This document shows, piece by piece, positions 53,181 to 61,662 of a stretch of 64,000 bases of DNA (position 1 is its first letter; each line of letters starts with the position of its first letter). The notes below the pieces were generated by a model, which saw only the letters and a list, made by a program, of their open reading frames with translations, was not told where the DNA came from and did not search any database. The DNA comes from Thalassoglobus polymorphus. GTDB lineage: Bacteria; Planctomycetota; Planctomycetia; Planctomycetales; Planctomycetaceae. The stretch lies in the NCBI RefSeq assembly GCF_007744255.1, contig NZ_CP036267.1, forward strand, positions 6,293,356 through 6,357,355, read 5' to 3'. Both the position numbers and the translations under genes were made by a program.

Positions 53181-53702
53181 TCATTCGTCGTTTGCGGGAT
53201 GCAGCACTTGCTCAGCGATGGACTGAACCTGTTGCATTGTCGTTCCTTCTCGCTGTTCACGAGACAGTGGGTGATCCGTCGGGGCAAGGACGATGAGCGG
53301 TTTCAGACCGACAGAGCGAGAATGAATGAAGGCTTTGAGGTTCTGAGTTTCGGGATAGGTCGGTAGCGTGTTGGCAAGTGCTCCGGCTAAGGGTGGTTCG
53401 TTTTGTCGATTTTCATCTTCCCATGAGTCGAGAATGTGCGCGAAGTCTTGCCTAGGTAAGGAAACCCAAAGGTCCCAGGAGAAGACTTTGTCGGAACCTT
53501 GAATTGGAACCTCCAAATTGCCGCAAACAAAAAACTTCTCCTGATCGATCACGCAAAGATCCGGGGAGAGGGCAACCCGCTCCTCGATCTCTTCTGACGG
53601 AATTTGAAAGTATTCAGCGGGTGCTTGTGGCCCCATGGCAAGTGGAAGCTCAGGGTGAAATTCGTTGCACACATTGCATTGGAAGCCTTGCGAGTCTGAC
53701 AA
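53181..53702 (-). CDS. DUF2199 family protein
   Basis: DUF2199 members are small cytosolic proteins of unknown function. Most of the family is visible: an N-terminal Cys pair (FQCNVCNEFHPELPLAMGPQAP), then LSPDLCVIDQEKFFVCGNLEVPI, FSWDLWVSLPRQDF and LIVLAPTDHPLSREQREGTT. The TTG at 53702 has a strong AGGAGAGG ribosome site just upstream and precedes the conserved N-terminus by nine codons; the longer frame to 53798 starts inside a decayed family A element and is not the natural start. The Cys pair may bind zinc. It ends 22 bp after the convergent DUF1501 gene. Confidence 0.8.
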   Translation of the reverse strand: MSDSQGFQCNVCNEFHPELPLAMGPQAPAEYFQIPSEEIEERVALSPDLCVIDQEKFFVCGNLEVPIQGSDKVFSWDLWVSLPRQDFAHILDSWEDENRQNEPPLAGALANTLPTYPETQNLKAFIHSRSVGLKPLIVLAPTDHPLSREQREGTTMQQVQSIAEQVLHPANDE

Positions 53703-53754
53703 TCGTCCTCTCCTGTTGAGTCGATGTTGTTGGTGGTCAAGTCGCCGCTGCGAA

Positions 53755-53850
53755 CAGTGGTGTTCGATGTTTGTCGTCCCTGTGAAGATCATTTTCATGA
53801 CTTCATCGACTGATCGCTACGAGGCGGAACGTAAAGACCAAGGTTCGATT
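53755..53850 (+). repeat. decayed family A element
   Basis: CCTGTGAAGATCATTTTCATG, ATCGCTACGAGGCGGAACGT and a final GGTTCG recall the core of family A in order, but both hairpin ends are missing. It lies between the DUF2199 and ilvE genes. Confidence 0.5.
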
Positions 53851-53854
53851 TCCC

Positions 53855-54727
53855 TTAGGCTTCGCGGACGTATTCCTGAAATCGCTTACGAAGTTTCTTC
53901 GTGATTTCGCCAGGTGTGCCAGTTCCAATTTTTCTTCCATCGAGATCGACAACCGGGATGACCTCAGCTGCAGATCCTGTCAGAAAGCACTCGTCCGCAG
54001 TGTAGATGTCATGACGAACCATCGCTTCTTCGCGGACATCAATACCCGCCTCAGTGGCGAGTTCGATGACAACTTTGCGAGTGATTCCTTCGAGAATTCC
54101 AGCGTCTCGTGGGGGAGTCTTCAGCACTCCATTTTTCACAATGAAGATGTTGTCTCCCGTACACTCAGCGACTTCGCCTTTGTGGTTCATCATCAGAGCT
54201 TCAAGCGTCCCGGCGTCGGTTCCCTCGATTTTTGCGAGGATGTTGTTGAGATAGTTCAACGATTTTACACGCGGGCTGAGCGCACTTGGATGATTGCGAA
54301 TGGTACTCGCGGTGATGATTTTCATGCCTGTTTCGTACAGCTCTTCGGGGTACAAGCTGATCGTATCGGCAATGATAATCACTTGAGGGTTGCTGGTGCG
54401 ACGAATATCAAGGCCCAGCGATCCAGCACCTCGAGTCACGATGAGGCGGACATATCCATCGACAATGTTGTTGGCAGCCACAGTTTTTTCAACGGCGGCT
54501 GTCATTTCCTCGGGAGAGAGTGGAATCTCTAACCGGATTGCGAGAGCTCCTTCGTAGAGTCGGTCGATATGGTCCTGGTTTCGAAAAACTCTGGATGAAT
54601 AGATGCGAATTCCTTCGAAAATTCCGTCTCCGTAAAGCAATCCATGATCGTAAACGCTTACGACTGCCTGGTCTTTGTCCACCAGTCGATCATTCAGGAA
54701 AATTTTCTGTGAAGTCTTCTCAGACAT
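53855..54727 (-). CDS. ilvE: branched-chain amino-acid aminotransferase
   Basis: PLP-dependent class IV aminotransferase catalysing the last step of valine, leucine and isoleucine synthesis with glutamate. The catalytic Lys155 is in PRVKSLNYLNNIL. SVYDHGLLYGDGIFEGIRIY near the N-terminus and EALMMNHKGEVAECTGDNIFIVKNG are class hallmarks. FLTGSAAEVIPVVDLDGRKIG near the C-terminus is the typical TGTA(A/A)E-like motif that contacts the phosphate. 290 residues is the usual length. The ATG at 54727 was chosen over one four codons upstream. D-amino-acid aminotransferase is the main alternative, but the motif set favours ilvE. Monocistronic. Confidence 0.92.
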   Translation of the reverse strand: MSEKTSQKIFLNDRLVDKDQAVVSVYDHGLLYGDGIFEGIRIYSSRVFRNQDHIDRLYEGALAIRLEIPLSPEEMTAAVEKTVAANNIVDGYVRLIVTRGAGSLGLDIRRTSNPQVIIIADTISLYPEELYETGMKIITASTIRNHPSALSPRVKSLNYLNNILAKIEGTDAGTLEALMMNHKGEVAECTGDNIFIVKNGVLKTPPRDAGILEGITRKVVIELATEAGIDVREEAMVRHDIYTADECFLTGSAAEVIPVVDLDGRKIGTGTPGEITKKLRKRFQEYVREA

Positions 54728-55493
54728 GTGTCGTCTCAATTTGGGATTCGATCCGCGAACAAAATTGTCACGGTCGAGATTCGAGGCTGGCAGTTCAAAA
54801 TACGCGTATGTTTCTCGATAAGTCAGGCTTTGGAAAGCTGAACTTGTCTTTCAAGTTTCAATCCTCCGAGCTTTTGACTCTCAATCCGTCGCCCCTGAAC
54901 CGGGTGGGGGGAATGGTTAACTTCTGTTTTCGAAGTGGTTTTACTCGCCGAGTTCCATAAAAGATAGCAAAAACTGCCAAGACAGAAAGAGAGCAGAGAT
55001 CCAGACACTTCGGCAGGGGGCCGAGTTCGGACACGATTTGTCGTGCATTTTGTCGTGCGAGGTGTGCGGGAGCAACACAATTGCTGCGGGTGATGTGGAC
55101 CAACGCGGGGAGGACTTCATCTTACCCGAAACGGCTTTCGCGAACTTGGGGGGGCATTCAATCCCATGTAAACCGCTTCTTGATAGAAACGGTTTGAGGG
55201 AAATGTGATGTCGACTTGGCTTCAGTTTGTCTGAAGTCTTCTGAGATCACCAGCTGTATTCTGTATTGGTTGCGTTCGCCCCTTGCTCTCTTGCCTGAGC
55301 CAAGCAACAATTCTGTCACCGCATGGAACTCCTCTTGTTGTGACTTTTAAAAAACAGTCCGGAAACCTCTGAAATAGCTGCTTATCTCAACGTTTGAGAG
55401 TGCAAGTTCAGGTTTCAGGATCAGTTCTAATAAGAGACCTTGCGAGTGGGACTCGATAATACGGAATTTTACTGAATCTCGGTTGGATAAAAG
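54728..55493. other. long non-coding region
   Basis: About 770 bp without a convincing gene. It holds a reverse family B element at 55352-55429 and a small hairpin AAACCG..CGGTTT near 55165-55190. Short open frames lack ribosome sites and recognisable products. It must contain the ilvE and Rieske promoters. Confidence 0.5.
55352..55429 (-). repeat. family B element, copy 4 (reverse)
   Basis: Read on the minus strand it begins TAGAACTGATCCTGAAACC and continues TTCAGAGGTTTCCGGACTG. The far end lacks the GTTCTA and runs into an A-rich stretch, so the copy is incomplete on that side. It starts 65 bp before the Rieske gene. Confidence 0.78.
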
Positions 55494-55814
55494 ATGAGTG
55501 ATCATTTCGAAAAAGTGGGACTGGTTTCCGAAATCCCGGATGTGGGGCGACTTTCGGTCATCTTGGGAGATGAAGTTTCTGCCCTCGTTTTGCGGGCAGG
55601 GGATGATTTCTACTGTGTGGAAGATATTTGTACTCATGACGGTCAGCCGATGACTGATGGGGATTTCGATGGTTGTGAGCTAACGTGCCCACGTCACGGC
55701 GCGAAATTTAATGTCAAAACTGGCGCAGCGACGCAAATGCCGGCAACGGAACCTGTCAGAACCTTCCCTGTTGAGATTCGCAATGGGGAGATTTACGTCG
55801 AATATGACGATTAA
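55494..55814 (+). CDS. Rieske [2Fe-2S] ferredoxin (non-heme iron type)
   Basis: The 106-residue single-domain protein has the Rieske cluster ligands Cys46-x-His48 (DICTHDGQ) and Cys65-xx-His68 (TCPRHGAKF). The length and the CTH/CPxH motifs fit the ferredoxins that feed electrons to dioxygenases or the related nitrite-reductase-small-subunit group. No oxygenase gene is adjacent, so the electron acceptor is not apparent; it may serve as a general cytoplasmic electron carrier or partner of a distant SufU-like system. The ATG follows GGATAAAAG. Confidence 0.93.
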   Translation: MSDHFEKVGLVSEIPDVGRLSVILGDEVSALVLRAGDDFYCVEDICTHDGQPMTDGDFDGCELTCPRHGAKFNVKTGAATQMPATEPVRTFPVEIRNGEIYVEYDD

Positions 55815-56029
55815 CAAGTTGTCGACCAATTTGATTGATGGATGTGTCTCATTGAATGCATTGAAATTCACAAGAATTGAGTGACTCAGGCAGGAATTGG
55901 TCGCTATGATTCATATGGAAGAGTTTGCTTATTCATCACAGATCTCGGGCCAGGTCAATTCTGTTTCCAACGAGATGGTGAGATTCGAATTCGATGTGAC
56001 AGACGCTCATACGTTGTTGAGGTGAAGCC

Positions 56030-56524
56030 GTGCCAATGATTCTTGTATCGCTGGATGATGGGGCACCAATCATCATCAACAAAGCTGTGGTGTTTTTTGG
56101 TCGCAGCCACGAGTGCGACATCGTTTTGGCTCAGAGCCGAAAAGTCTCTCGAAAGCACTGCTGTCTGGCTCAAATCAACGAGAGTTACCTCGTGAGAGAT
56201 CTGGGGAGCATGAACGGTGTGCGGGTCAACGAACAAAAAGCGGACCCGGAACTCCCTCTGGAAGTTGGGGATGAGCTATGGGTTGGCGATGTCGGCTTTC
56301 GATTTCAGCCACATAGCTCTGATCAGGGAGTGCCAGTTCAGCGCCCCGAAAATACCATCTCGGAAACGTCAGAGAAGATGGCACCGAAGAAGGATGCACC
56401 AAACAAGTTCCTGAATGTCGCTCCACCCAGTCTGGAGCATCCTGTGGCGATTCCTGAGGAAAGCAAAGAATTCATTATCGAAGAGTCGATTCAGCAGCAG
56501 ATTATCGATTCAGATGAAGAATGA
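56030..56524 (+). CDS. FHA-domain protein
   Basis: A 164-residue soluble protein with an N-terminal forkhead-associated domain (about residues 10-90): FGRSHECDIVLAQSRKVSRKHCCLAQINESYLVRDLGSMNGVRVNE has the GRS, SRKH and NG motifs for phosphothreonine binding. The remaining 70 residues are disordered, Pro/Glu/Ser-rich, ending IEESIQQQIIDSDEE. The start may be GTG 56030 or ATG 56036, both after GAGGTGAA. A partner Ser/Thr kinase is expected, as these are many in planctomycetes, but none is in the window. Confidence 0.88.
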   Translation: MPMILVSLDDGAPIIINKAVVFFGRSHECDIVLAQSRKVSRKHCCLAQINESYLVRDLGSMNGVRVNEQKADPELPLEVGDELWVGDVGFRFQPHSSDQGVPVQRPENTISETSEKMAPKKDAPNKFLNVAPPSLEHPVAIPEESKEFIIEESIQQQIIDSDEE

Positions 56525-56667
56525 CCGGTTGGTCGTTGAGCAGAGTTCTTTTAAGCGGAGATCCAATTCTGGATTTCACCTTCTGCCTCATGGCGAGCAG
56601 CCTCTGAGGTCTTGGAAGCTATTTTTATGGCCCGGTGAGTATTGAGTAATCAAGCATTGAATACGCT

Positions 56668-56862
56668 CTACTCAATAAACCCAACTTCTTCAAGTTTATT
56701 TGTAGTGTTGCCCCACATTCCCGATTGGCTGTTTCCAAGCGCGCGAACGGAGACGATACAAATTCCGATGATCAATGCCAGCATCACGGCATATTCAACA
56801 GATGTTGGGCCACTTTCATCCTTCAAAAAGGACTTTAGCTTAGCCAGGGTTTGAGTATTCAC
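56668..56862 (-). CDS. Flp/Fap-type IVb pilin (orphan)
   Basis: 64 residues with KSFLKDESGPTSVEYAVMLALI, the type IVb pilin motif: Gly at -1, then a Glu-5-like EYA followed by a hydrophobic helix (MLALIIGICIVSVRAL). A Pro replaces the usual Ala right after the processing Gly (GPTSVEY), which is usual in planctomycete members. Starts at GTG; no ATG is in frame. No Tad-type secretion, prepilin peptidase or ATPase gene is nearby, so the assembly machinery lies elsewhere. Confidence 0.85.
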   Translation of the reverse strand: MNTQTLAKLKSFLKDESGPTSVEYAVMLALIIGICIVSVRALGNSQSGMWGNTTNKLEEVGFIE

Positions 56863-57452
56863 GGAATGAGTCCAAGTTGATGTTTAAAGTCGTATCATGT
56901 TCTTGCTTTTAACGCCAGCAGCAGATTGACGCAGAATTCAGAAACATTATTGGGTTCGGCTATGGAAAAAATGTCACTCGAAATCGGCTCAATCGCACAC
57001 CAACGAGAGTGCCAAATTCCTGAAAGTGTATGACGCATTCAACTCGATGGGAGTTTCGGATCAGTTTCTCTCTGCTAGCCTGCGGGGGAGTCTTTACGCA
57101 ATTCCAACGAGTCGACTTCGCAGTTCTCAATGTAAAACACAAAGCTCAGCAGAGCCTAATTGAAGGTAAGTCCAGAAATTTGAGAGTCAAATCGAATCCT
57201 TTGGATTTGACGAAAATTCATGCCCAAACTGAAAAAACGAGAACGCAACTCTGCCAGAAAGACAGGATTTTGAAGATTGCAGGCTTCTCCTTGCAATCGC
57301 CGGCAAGTGTACTATCTTCTTATAAGGGAATAGTTTACGTTCGTTCGATGCGCTTCCGTTTTTTTGCTGGCGCAGCATTTGCAATTCCTGAAACACGACA
57401 CGCTGTTCGATATTTCCCCCCGACAACCACTCACACCGTTGGAACCAGTACA
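56863..57452. other. non-coding region upstream of the second hsp20 pair
   Basis: About 590 bp without a convincing gene. An inverted repeat CTTGC-N8-GCAAG lies at 57290-57307, about 150 bp upstream of the hsp20 ATG, next to TACTAT and TATAAG sequences that could be -10 elements. No sigma-54-type site was seen here, unlike the first hsp20 pair. Confidence 0.5.
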
Positions 57453-57968
57453 ATGCCTATATTCAGATGGGGAAGTGCTCTGGAAGCATTCCGCGATCTT
57501 GAACGTGAAGTGGATCGCTGGGTAAGGGGAATTGATATTGTCTTCGAGAACCCACGGTTCGGTCGACCATTTCCCTCGGTCAATCTTTATGAGATTGGTG
57601 ACGAATACCTCATCACAGCTGAACTTCCCGGAACAGAGGCCAAAGACCTGGATTTGAGTGTTGCCAACGGATTGGTCACGATGAAGGGAACCCGGGATAC
57701 CCTGGGTGAAATCTCAGAAGATCGGTTCCGTCGTAGCGAGCGTCTCTCTGGAACATGGGAGCGAACCATCACCGTTCCCGAACGAATCGATGATGACAAT
57801 ATTCGAGCCGAACTGACTGACGGACTTCTCAAGCTTTATCTTCCGAAAGCACCCTCGGTCGAGAGAAAACAGATTCATGTTATTGGGGGCAAGTCGGAAG
57901 ACGAACAGTCTACCGAGTCTCGGTCCATGGAAGTACAGAGTGAGAAGGAGGGAACGAACGATGAATGA
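57453..57968 (+). CDS. Hsp20 small heat-shock protein (third in window)
   Basis: The ATG at 57453 begins [23 protein letters not shown], the usual Hsp20 start; a much longer frame from 57030 is spurious. The 171-residue product has the alpha-crystallin domain at about 45-135 ([37 protein letters not shown], then [35 protein letters not shown]). Its tail is Glu/Ser-rich and longer than in the others. The stop overlaps the next hsp20 start by 8 bp, which indicates coupling. Confidence 0.93.
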   Translation: MPIFRWGSALEAFRDLEREVDRWVRGIDIVFENPRFGRPFPSVNLYEIGDEYLITAELPGTEAKDLDLSVANGLVTMKGTRDTLGEISEDRFRRSERLSGTWERTITVPERIDDDNIRAELTDGLLKLYLPKAPSVERKQIHVIGGKSEDEQSTESRSMEVQSEKEGTNDE

Positions 57969-58350
57969 ACTCCCTACTCCTGAAGATCAGCAAGAAATCG
58001 CTGACTCTTTACAGAAACGATGGGTCCGGACACCTCCGATCGACATCTTCGAAACGGAAGATGGCCTGGTACTTCGCGCAGACTTGCCGGGTGTCTCATC
58101 AGAAAATCTGGAGCTGCAGGTTCAAGACAATCGGTTAACCCTGTTTGGACGTGTGATCGAGGAACTTCCCGAGAATGCCGTCCTGATGCACCAGGAATAC
58201 AATCATGGTGATTTTCTTCGCTCGTTCATTTTGAGCGATGATGTCGACCATGATCGCATTTCCGCCAAGCTGACGAATGGTGTCCTCGAAGTGACGTTAC
58301 CAAAAGTTCCGCGTGCTGAGCCGAGGAAAATTTCAATTCAAACGGACTGA
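57961..58350 (+). CDS. Hsp20 small heat-shock protein (fourth in window)
   Basis: 129 residues; the ATG at 57961 overlaps the end of the preceding hsp20 and has AAGGAGGG at 57946-57953. The alpha-crystallin domain is about residues 22-125: [36 protein letters not shown], and [18 protein letters not shown] at the end. The two adjacent Hsp20 proteins are diverged and may form mixed oligomers. The 3' end overlaps the convergent bioA gene by 18 bp. Confidence 0.93.
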   Translation: MNELPTPEDQQEIADSLQKRWVRTPPIDIFETEDGLVLRADLPGVSSENLELQVQDNRLTLFGRVIEELPENAVLMHQEYNHGDFLRSFILSDDVDHDRISAKLTNGVLEVTLPKVPRAEPRKISIQTD

Positions 58351-59712
58351 TTCCGTCACTTCGACGATGGCATCGACGGCAATGTCACACAGTCTTTCTA
58401 CTAACTCTCGTGGCATCGCCGGGGCGGGCATCAGCACGACAACATCTCCGAGCGGACGAAGGATCGCGCCGCGTTTTCGGGCAGCTAAAGTCACCAGGTG
58501 ACCGGTCCTTTGTGTCGTGGGGTACGCTTCGACAGGATCGCGACGGGCGACCAGTTCAATCCCGACCATGATTCCTTTTTGTCGAACCTCTCCGACATTC
58601 GGATGGTCCGCCAGAGGCTTCAGCTTTTCTGCCATGATCGCCGCATTCTGCTGAGTCTTCTCAAGGATCGAGTTCTGTTCGAACAACTCAATGGAAGCGA
58701 GCGCGGCTGCACAACCGAGTGGATTGCCTGTGAATGTGTGACCGTGGAAGAATGTTTTTCCGGCTGCCGGTTCAGCCAGAAACGCCTCGAAAATTTCGTC
58801 GCTCGCCAATGTTGCAGCAACCGGAAGATAGCCACCGGTGAGGCCTTTGGCGACACACATCAGGTCCGGTTGGACCTCTTCTTGTTCGCACGCAAACAGA
58901 GTCCCTGTTCGGCCGAATCCAACAGCAACCTCGTCAGCAATGAGCGGGATTCCATGACGGGAAGTGAGTTCGCGGAGGTGCTTTAGATAACCCTGAGGGT
59001 GAACAAGGATACCGGCAGCACCTTGGACGAGAGGTTCAACAATAAAAGCAGCAAGTTGATCTCCATGTTCCGTGATGATGCGTTCAGCTTCGTCGAAGCA
59101 GTGTTGGATTGAGTCCGCGGCTGAGGTTCCATCTGGACGATGCAACACCGCTGGTGACGGGACTGTGACTGTTTCGAACAGCAGCTTTCCGTAGATGGAA
59201 TGGAACAGTTCCATGCTGCCGACACTGACCGAGCCGATGGTGTCTCCGTGGTACGCCCCTCGCACGGTCCCAAACAAGCGCCGATCTTCCGGTCCCGATT
59301 TCTTCTGTTGATGGTACTGATACGCAATCTTCAGCGCTGCTTCGACTGCAGTGGCTCCGCTGTCGGTGTAAAAAACTTTGGTGAGATTCTCAGGTGTCAG
59401 CTCAACGAGTTTCTTCGCCAGTTCAATGCTGGGTGTGGACGAGAGCCCCAGCAGAGTTGAGTGACCGATCTTTCCGAGTTGCTCCTTGATGGCAGCATCA
59501 ATTTCGGGGACTTGATGACCGTGAACATTGCACCAGAGCGAAGAGATCCCATCAAGGTATTCGGTTCCGTTGACGTCGAAGAGCGAAAAGCCTTCTCCTC
59601 GTTCAATGATCGGAGCATCTTCTTCACGGTAAGCTTGCATCGGCGTAAAGGGATGCCAGACGTGGTCGTTGTCCCATTGTCGGAGTTGTTCCGGAGTTGT
59701 TGGTGTCGTCAT
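58333..59712 (-). CDS. bioA: adenosylmethionine-8-amino-7-oxononanoate aminotransferase
   Basis: Class III PLP aminotransferase of biotin synthesis, which converts KAPA to DAPA with S-adenosylmethionine as amino donor. [10 protein letters not shown] near the N-terminus and [13 protein letters not shown] are BioA hallmarks. PLP-binding Lys289 is in [12 protein letters not shown], with Asp260 in [27 protein letters not shown] follows. About 459 residues from the ATG at 59712; two Met codons further upstream remain possible. No bioB, bioD or bioF is adjacent. The end overlaps the hsp20 gene by 18 bp, tail to tail. Confidence 0.93.
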   Translation of the reverse strand: MTTPTTPEQLRQWDNDHVWHPFTPMQAYREEDAPIIERGEGFSLFDVNGTEYLDGISSLWCNVHGHQVPEIDAAIKEQLGKIGHSTLLGLSSTPSIELAKKLVELTPENLTKVFYTDSGATAVEAALKIAYQYHQQKKSGPEDRRLFGTVRGAYHGDTIGSVSVGSMELFHSIYGKLLFETVTVPSPAVLHRPDGTSAADSIQHCFDEAERIITEHGDQLAAFIVEPLVQGAAGILVHPQGYLKHLRELTSRHGIPLIADEVAVGFGRTGTLFACEQEEVQPDLMCVAKGLTGGYLPVAATLASDEIFEAFLAEPAAGKTFFHGHTFTGNPLGCAAALASIELFEQNSILEKTQQNAAIMAEKLKPLADHPNVGEVRQKGIMVGIELVARRDPVEAYPTTQRTGHLVTLAARKRGAILRPLGDVVVLMPAPAMPRELVERLCDIAVDAIVEVTESVRLN

Positions 59713-60161
59713 TATCTGTTCGATTTCTATATTTCGTACGTTTCCGCCGGACATTTCAAGGCGTGACCGACTCAAACCGGGTTCCCTGAGGCGGGAAATT
59801 GTTGGTTGAGCATGCTGTGATTGTGGGCGAAGCAGTCCTGATGAGTCCTTTCATTCGAGAGAAGAAAGGCATTGTTCATGAGCTATTTACTGCAGTCGCA
59901 CGTTTCCCGCACAAAGTAGTCAACATCGCCAGTTCTCACAATCAACATCAACCGGGCTGTAACCGGGCTGTAACCGAGTCGCAATCGAGTCGCAGCCGAG
60001 TCGGTGGGGCGTAACAACGTGTTGAGGCGATGGCTGGTGTCGACTTCTCGCGACATCTCTCAAGCATTAAGATTGATAGTTTTGCCAACAATGTTTTTCT
60101 TTTGATGGTTATGACAATCTCTGTTGAGTCTGGTTCGCGCTTACAGGTTCGCTGGCAGGCG
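59713..60161. other. non-coding region with a short tandem repeat
   Basis: About 450 bp. Near 59948-60003 there are repeating 11-bp units such as GGGCTGTAACC and GAGTCGCA(A/G)TC in an imperfect tandem array. The rest holds the divergent bioA and lipoprotein promoters, without recognisable sites. Confidence 0.5.
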
Positions 60162-61274
60162 ATGATTTCTCACAAGTCGGCGGTCTATGGATTCGTTTTC
60201 GGCCTGTTGTTTTCGAGTGGTTGCACAAGGTCGAATCCTTCGGTTTCTTTGATCCTTCCGCAGAAGGTTCGGGCACAGACTCTATTACTCAGCGAGATTC
60301 AGGCTGCCGAGAAGATGGCGGACGTTATCAAGTGTCCGATTGTCGTTGAGAACTCGACTGGAAAGGTTCAGACGCTGAAATTAGTGGGGACGGGTTGCTC
60401 TTGTTATGGAGTCACTTTTGAGGGACGCAAATTGCCCAAGGGGGAGCCTCTGGAGATTGGAGTGAACGAGACCGTTTTGCTGAATGTTGATGCAGGACCT
60501 CCGTTGACGGAATCACTTCAGGACTATCAGGCCCGGTTTGAGTTTCAATCGGCAGCTGACGGGAGGATCGAGCAAAACGTACTGTGTGAGTTGCAGGTTT
60601 ATCGAGATTTGAAAGTCTTCCCGCTGGTCCTCGTTTGCGAGACCGATCTCGGAGTGACACAGGGTTTGACAAGGGAACTGACTATCGAGCGGATCTATCG
60701 CAGCGAAGATGGTGTCACTGCCGAGCCGACGATCAAGCATCTTCCCGAAGGAGTTTCTGTAGTGAAAACGGTTCGGTCAGTCGGCCCGATTGAACTTGAG
60801 ACGGGGATCTGGAAAACCGTTTGGACTTCATTGCTTTCTGTCCAAGTGGCGGGAGATCTCTCGGCAACCGGGAAAAGGGAAACGTATGAGGTCGAATTTA
60901 TGAATCATGAAGACGGCACAATTATTGACTCTGCTCAAATGCAACTCGTTCGCCGAGCACGTGCTCCGATTCTGTTTCCAAAACAGATTCAGTTTGGTCG
61001 GATTCCGCTGGGAGAAAAACGAAGACGAACAATCTTCCTGACTCACTCGGAAGAAGCAGAGTTTCAGCTAAGCCTCGAAGAGTCTCAGTTGCCTGAGAAT
61101 GTCTCGGTGATGATTCCAGAGGAGACAGCGTCTCGCTTTCGTGTCGAGGTCGAGATCGAAGGTCTGGAACTGGGGGATTGGACTGAAACTCTTCAGCTTT
61201 CCACCAATTTGAGAAAGCAGCCGACAGTCGAGGTTGAATTGAAAGCGATCTTCAAAAAGCCTGATGACGATTGA
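60162..61274 (+). CDS. lipoprotein with DUF1573-like Ig-fold repeats
   Basis: The ATG at 60162 opens a lipoprotein signal with lipobox SSGC (Cys21); the longer frame from 60030 lacks any such signal. Two or three beta-sandwich modules follow. The first has CPIVVENSTGKVQTLKLVGTGCSCYGVTFEG, reminiscent of DUF1573 (with a Cys-x-Cys turn). A second similar module is at the end: FPKQIQFGRIPLGEKRRRTIFLTHSEEAEFQLSLEESQ. DUF1573 proteins are anchored to the outer or cytoplasmic membrane in planctomycetes; function unknown. Upstream of, and in the same direction as, the SHC gene, at 388 bp. Confidence 0.65.
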   Translation: MISHKSAVYGFVFGLLFSSGCTRSNPSVSLILPQKVRAQTLLLSEIQAAEKMADVIKCPIVVENSTGKVQTLKLVGTGCSCYGVTFEGRKLPKGEPLEIGVNETVLLNVDAGPPLTESLQDYQARFEFQSAADGRIEQNVLCELQVYRDLKVFPLVLVCETDLGVTQGLTRELTIERIYRSEDGVTAEPTIKHLPEGVSVVKTVRSVGPIELETGIWKTVWTSLLSVQVAGDLSATGKRETYEVEFMNHEDGTIIDSAQMQLVRRARAPILFPKQIQFGRIPLGEKRRRTIFLTHSEEAEFQLSLEESQLPENVSVMIPEETASRFRVEVEIEGLELGDWTETLQLSTNLRKQPTVEVELKAIFKKPDDD

Positions 61275-61662
61275 TCTTGCCTCATTTTTCAGTCTTATCC
61301 TACTATCCAGACAGTCTGTCAGGCCGTTTCCAGGAAAAGGAAATTTGGGAATGCCAGATTGTACTCGGAAGATGTGCTCAACAGGGTACTCAGCTGAGTA
61401 GCGTACCGATCAACAATGTGGGACACTGAAGTGGAATGCTGCTTCACACAATTTTACCTCATCCGATTTACCTCATCCGAAAAGTCGAGTGTTCAGAGAA
61501 AAGCAACGCTCTTGTCCTCTCTAATAAAACCTGAGCAAGTGGTCTGCAATCGAGTGTATTGCTCTGATTTCAGGAGTCTTGTCAGGGCTTCTTAGAATGG
61601 CAAATTGGTCAACACCGGGATATGGATCCCCCTCCTTATAGTGAAAGTGAAAAGGTCCTGAA
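61275..61662. other. non-coding region upstream of squalene-hopene cyclase
   Basis: About 390 bp. A TACTCAGCTGAGTA palindrome lies near 61387-61400, sharing its core with the hairpin at 4203. Around 61532-61580 CCTGAGCAA..TTGCTCTGATTTCAGG could fold into a stem and contains GGTCTGCA also seen in family C. No gene is evident. Confidence 0.5.

Noticed and set aside
57290..57307. CTTGC-N8-GCAAG as a CIRCE-like heat-shock operator
   Set aside because: It does not match the CIRCE sequence TTAGCACTC-N9-GAGTGCTAA and the arms are only five bases.
57030..57452. N-terminal extension of the third Hsp20
   Set aside because: The frame is open by chance; Hsp20 homology and a typical start begin at 57453.
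60030..60161. Extension of the DUF1573-like lipoprotein
   Set aside because: A lipoprotein signal starts at 60162; the extension hides it.
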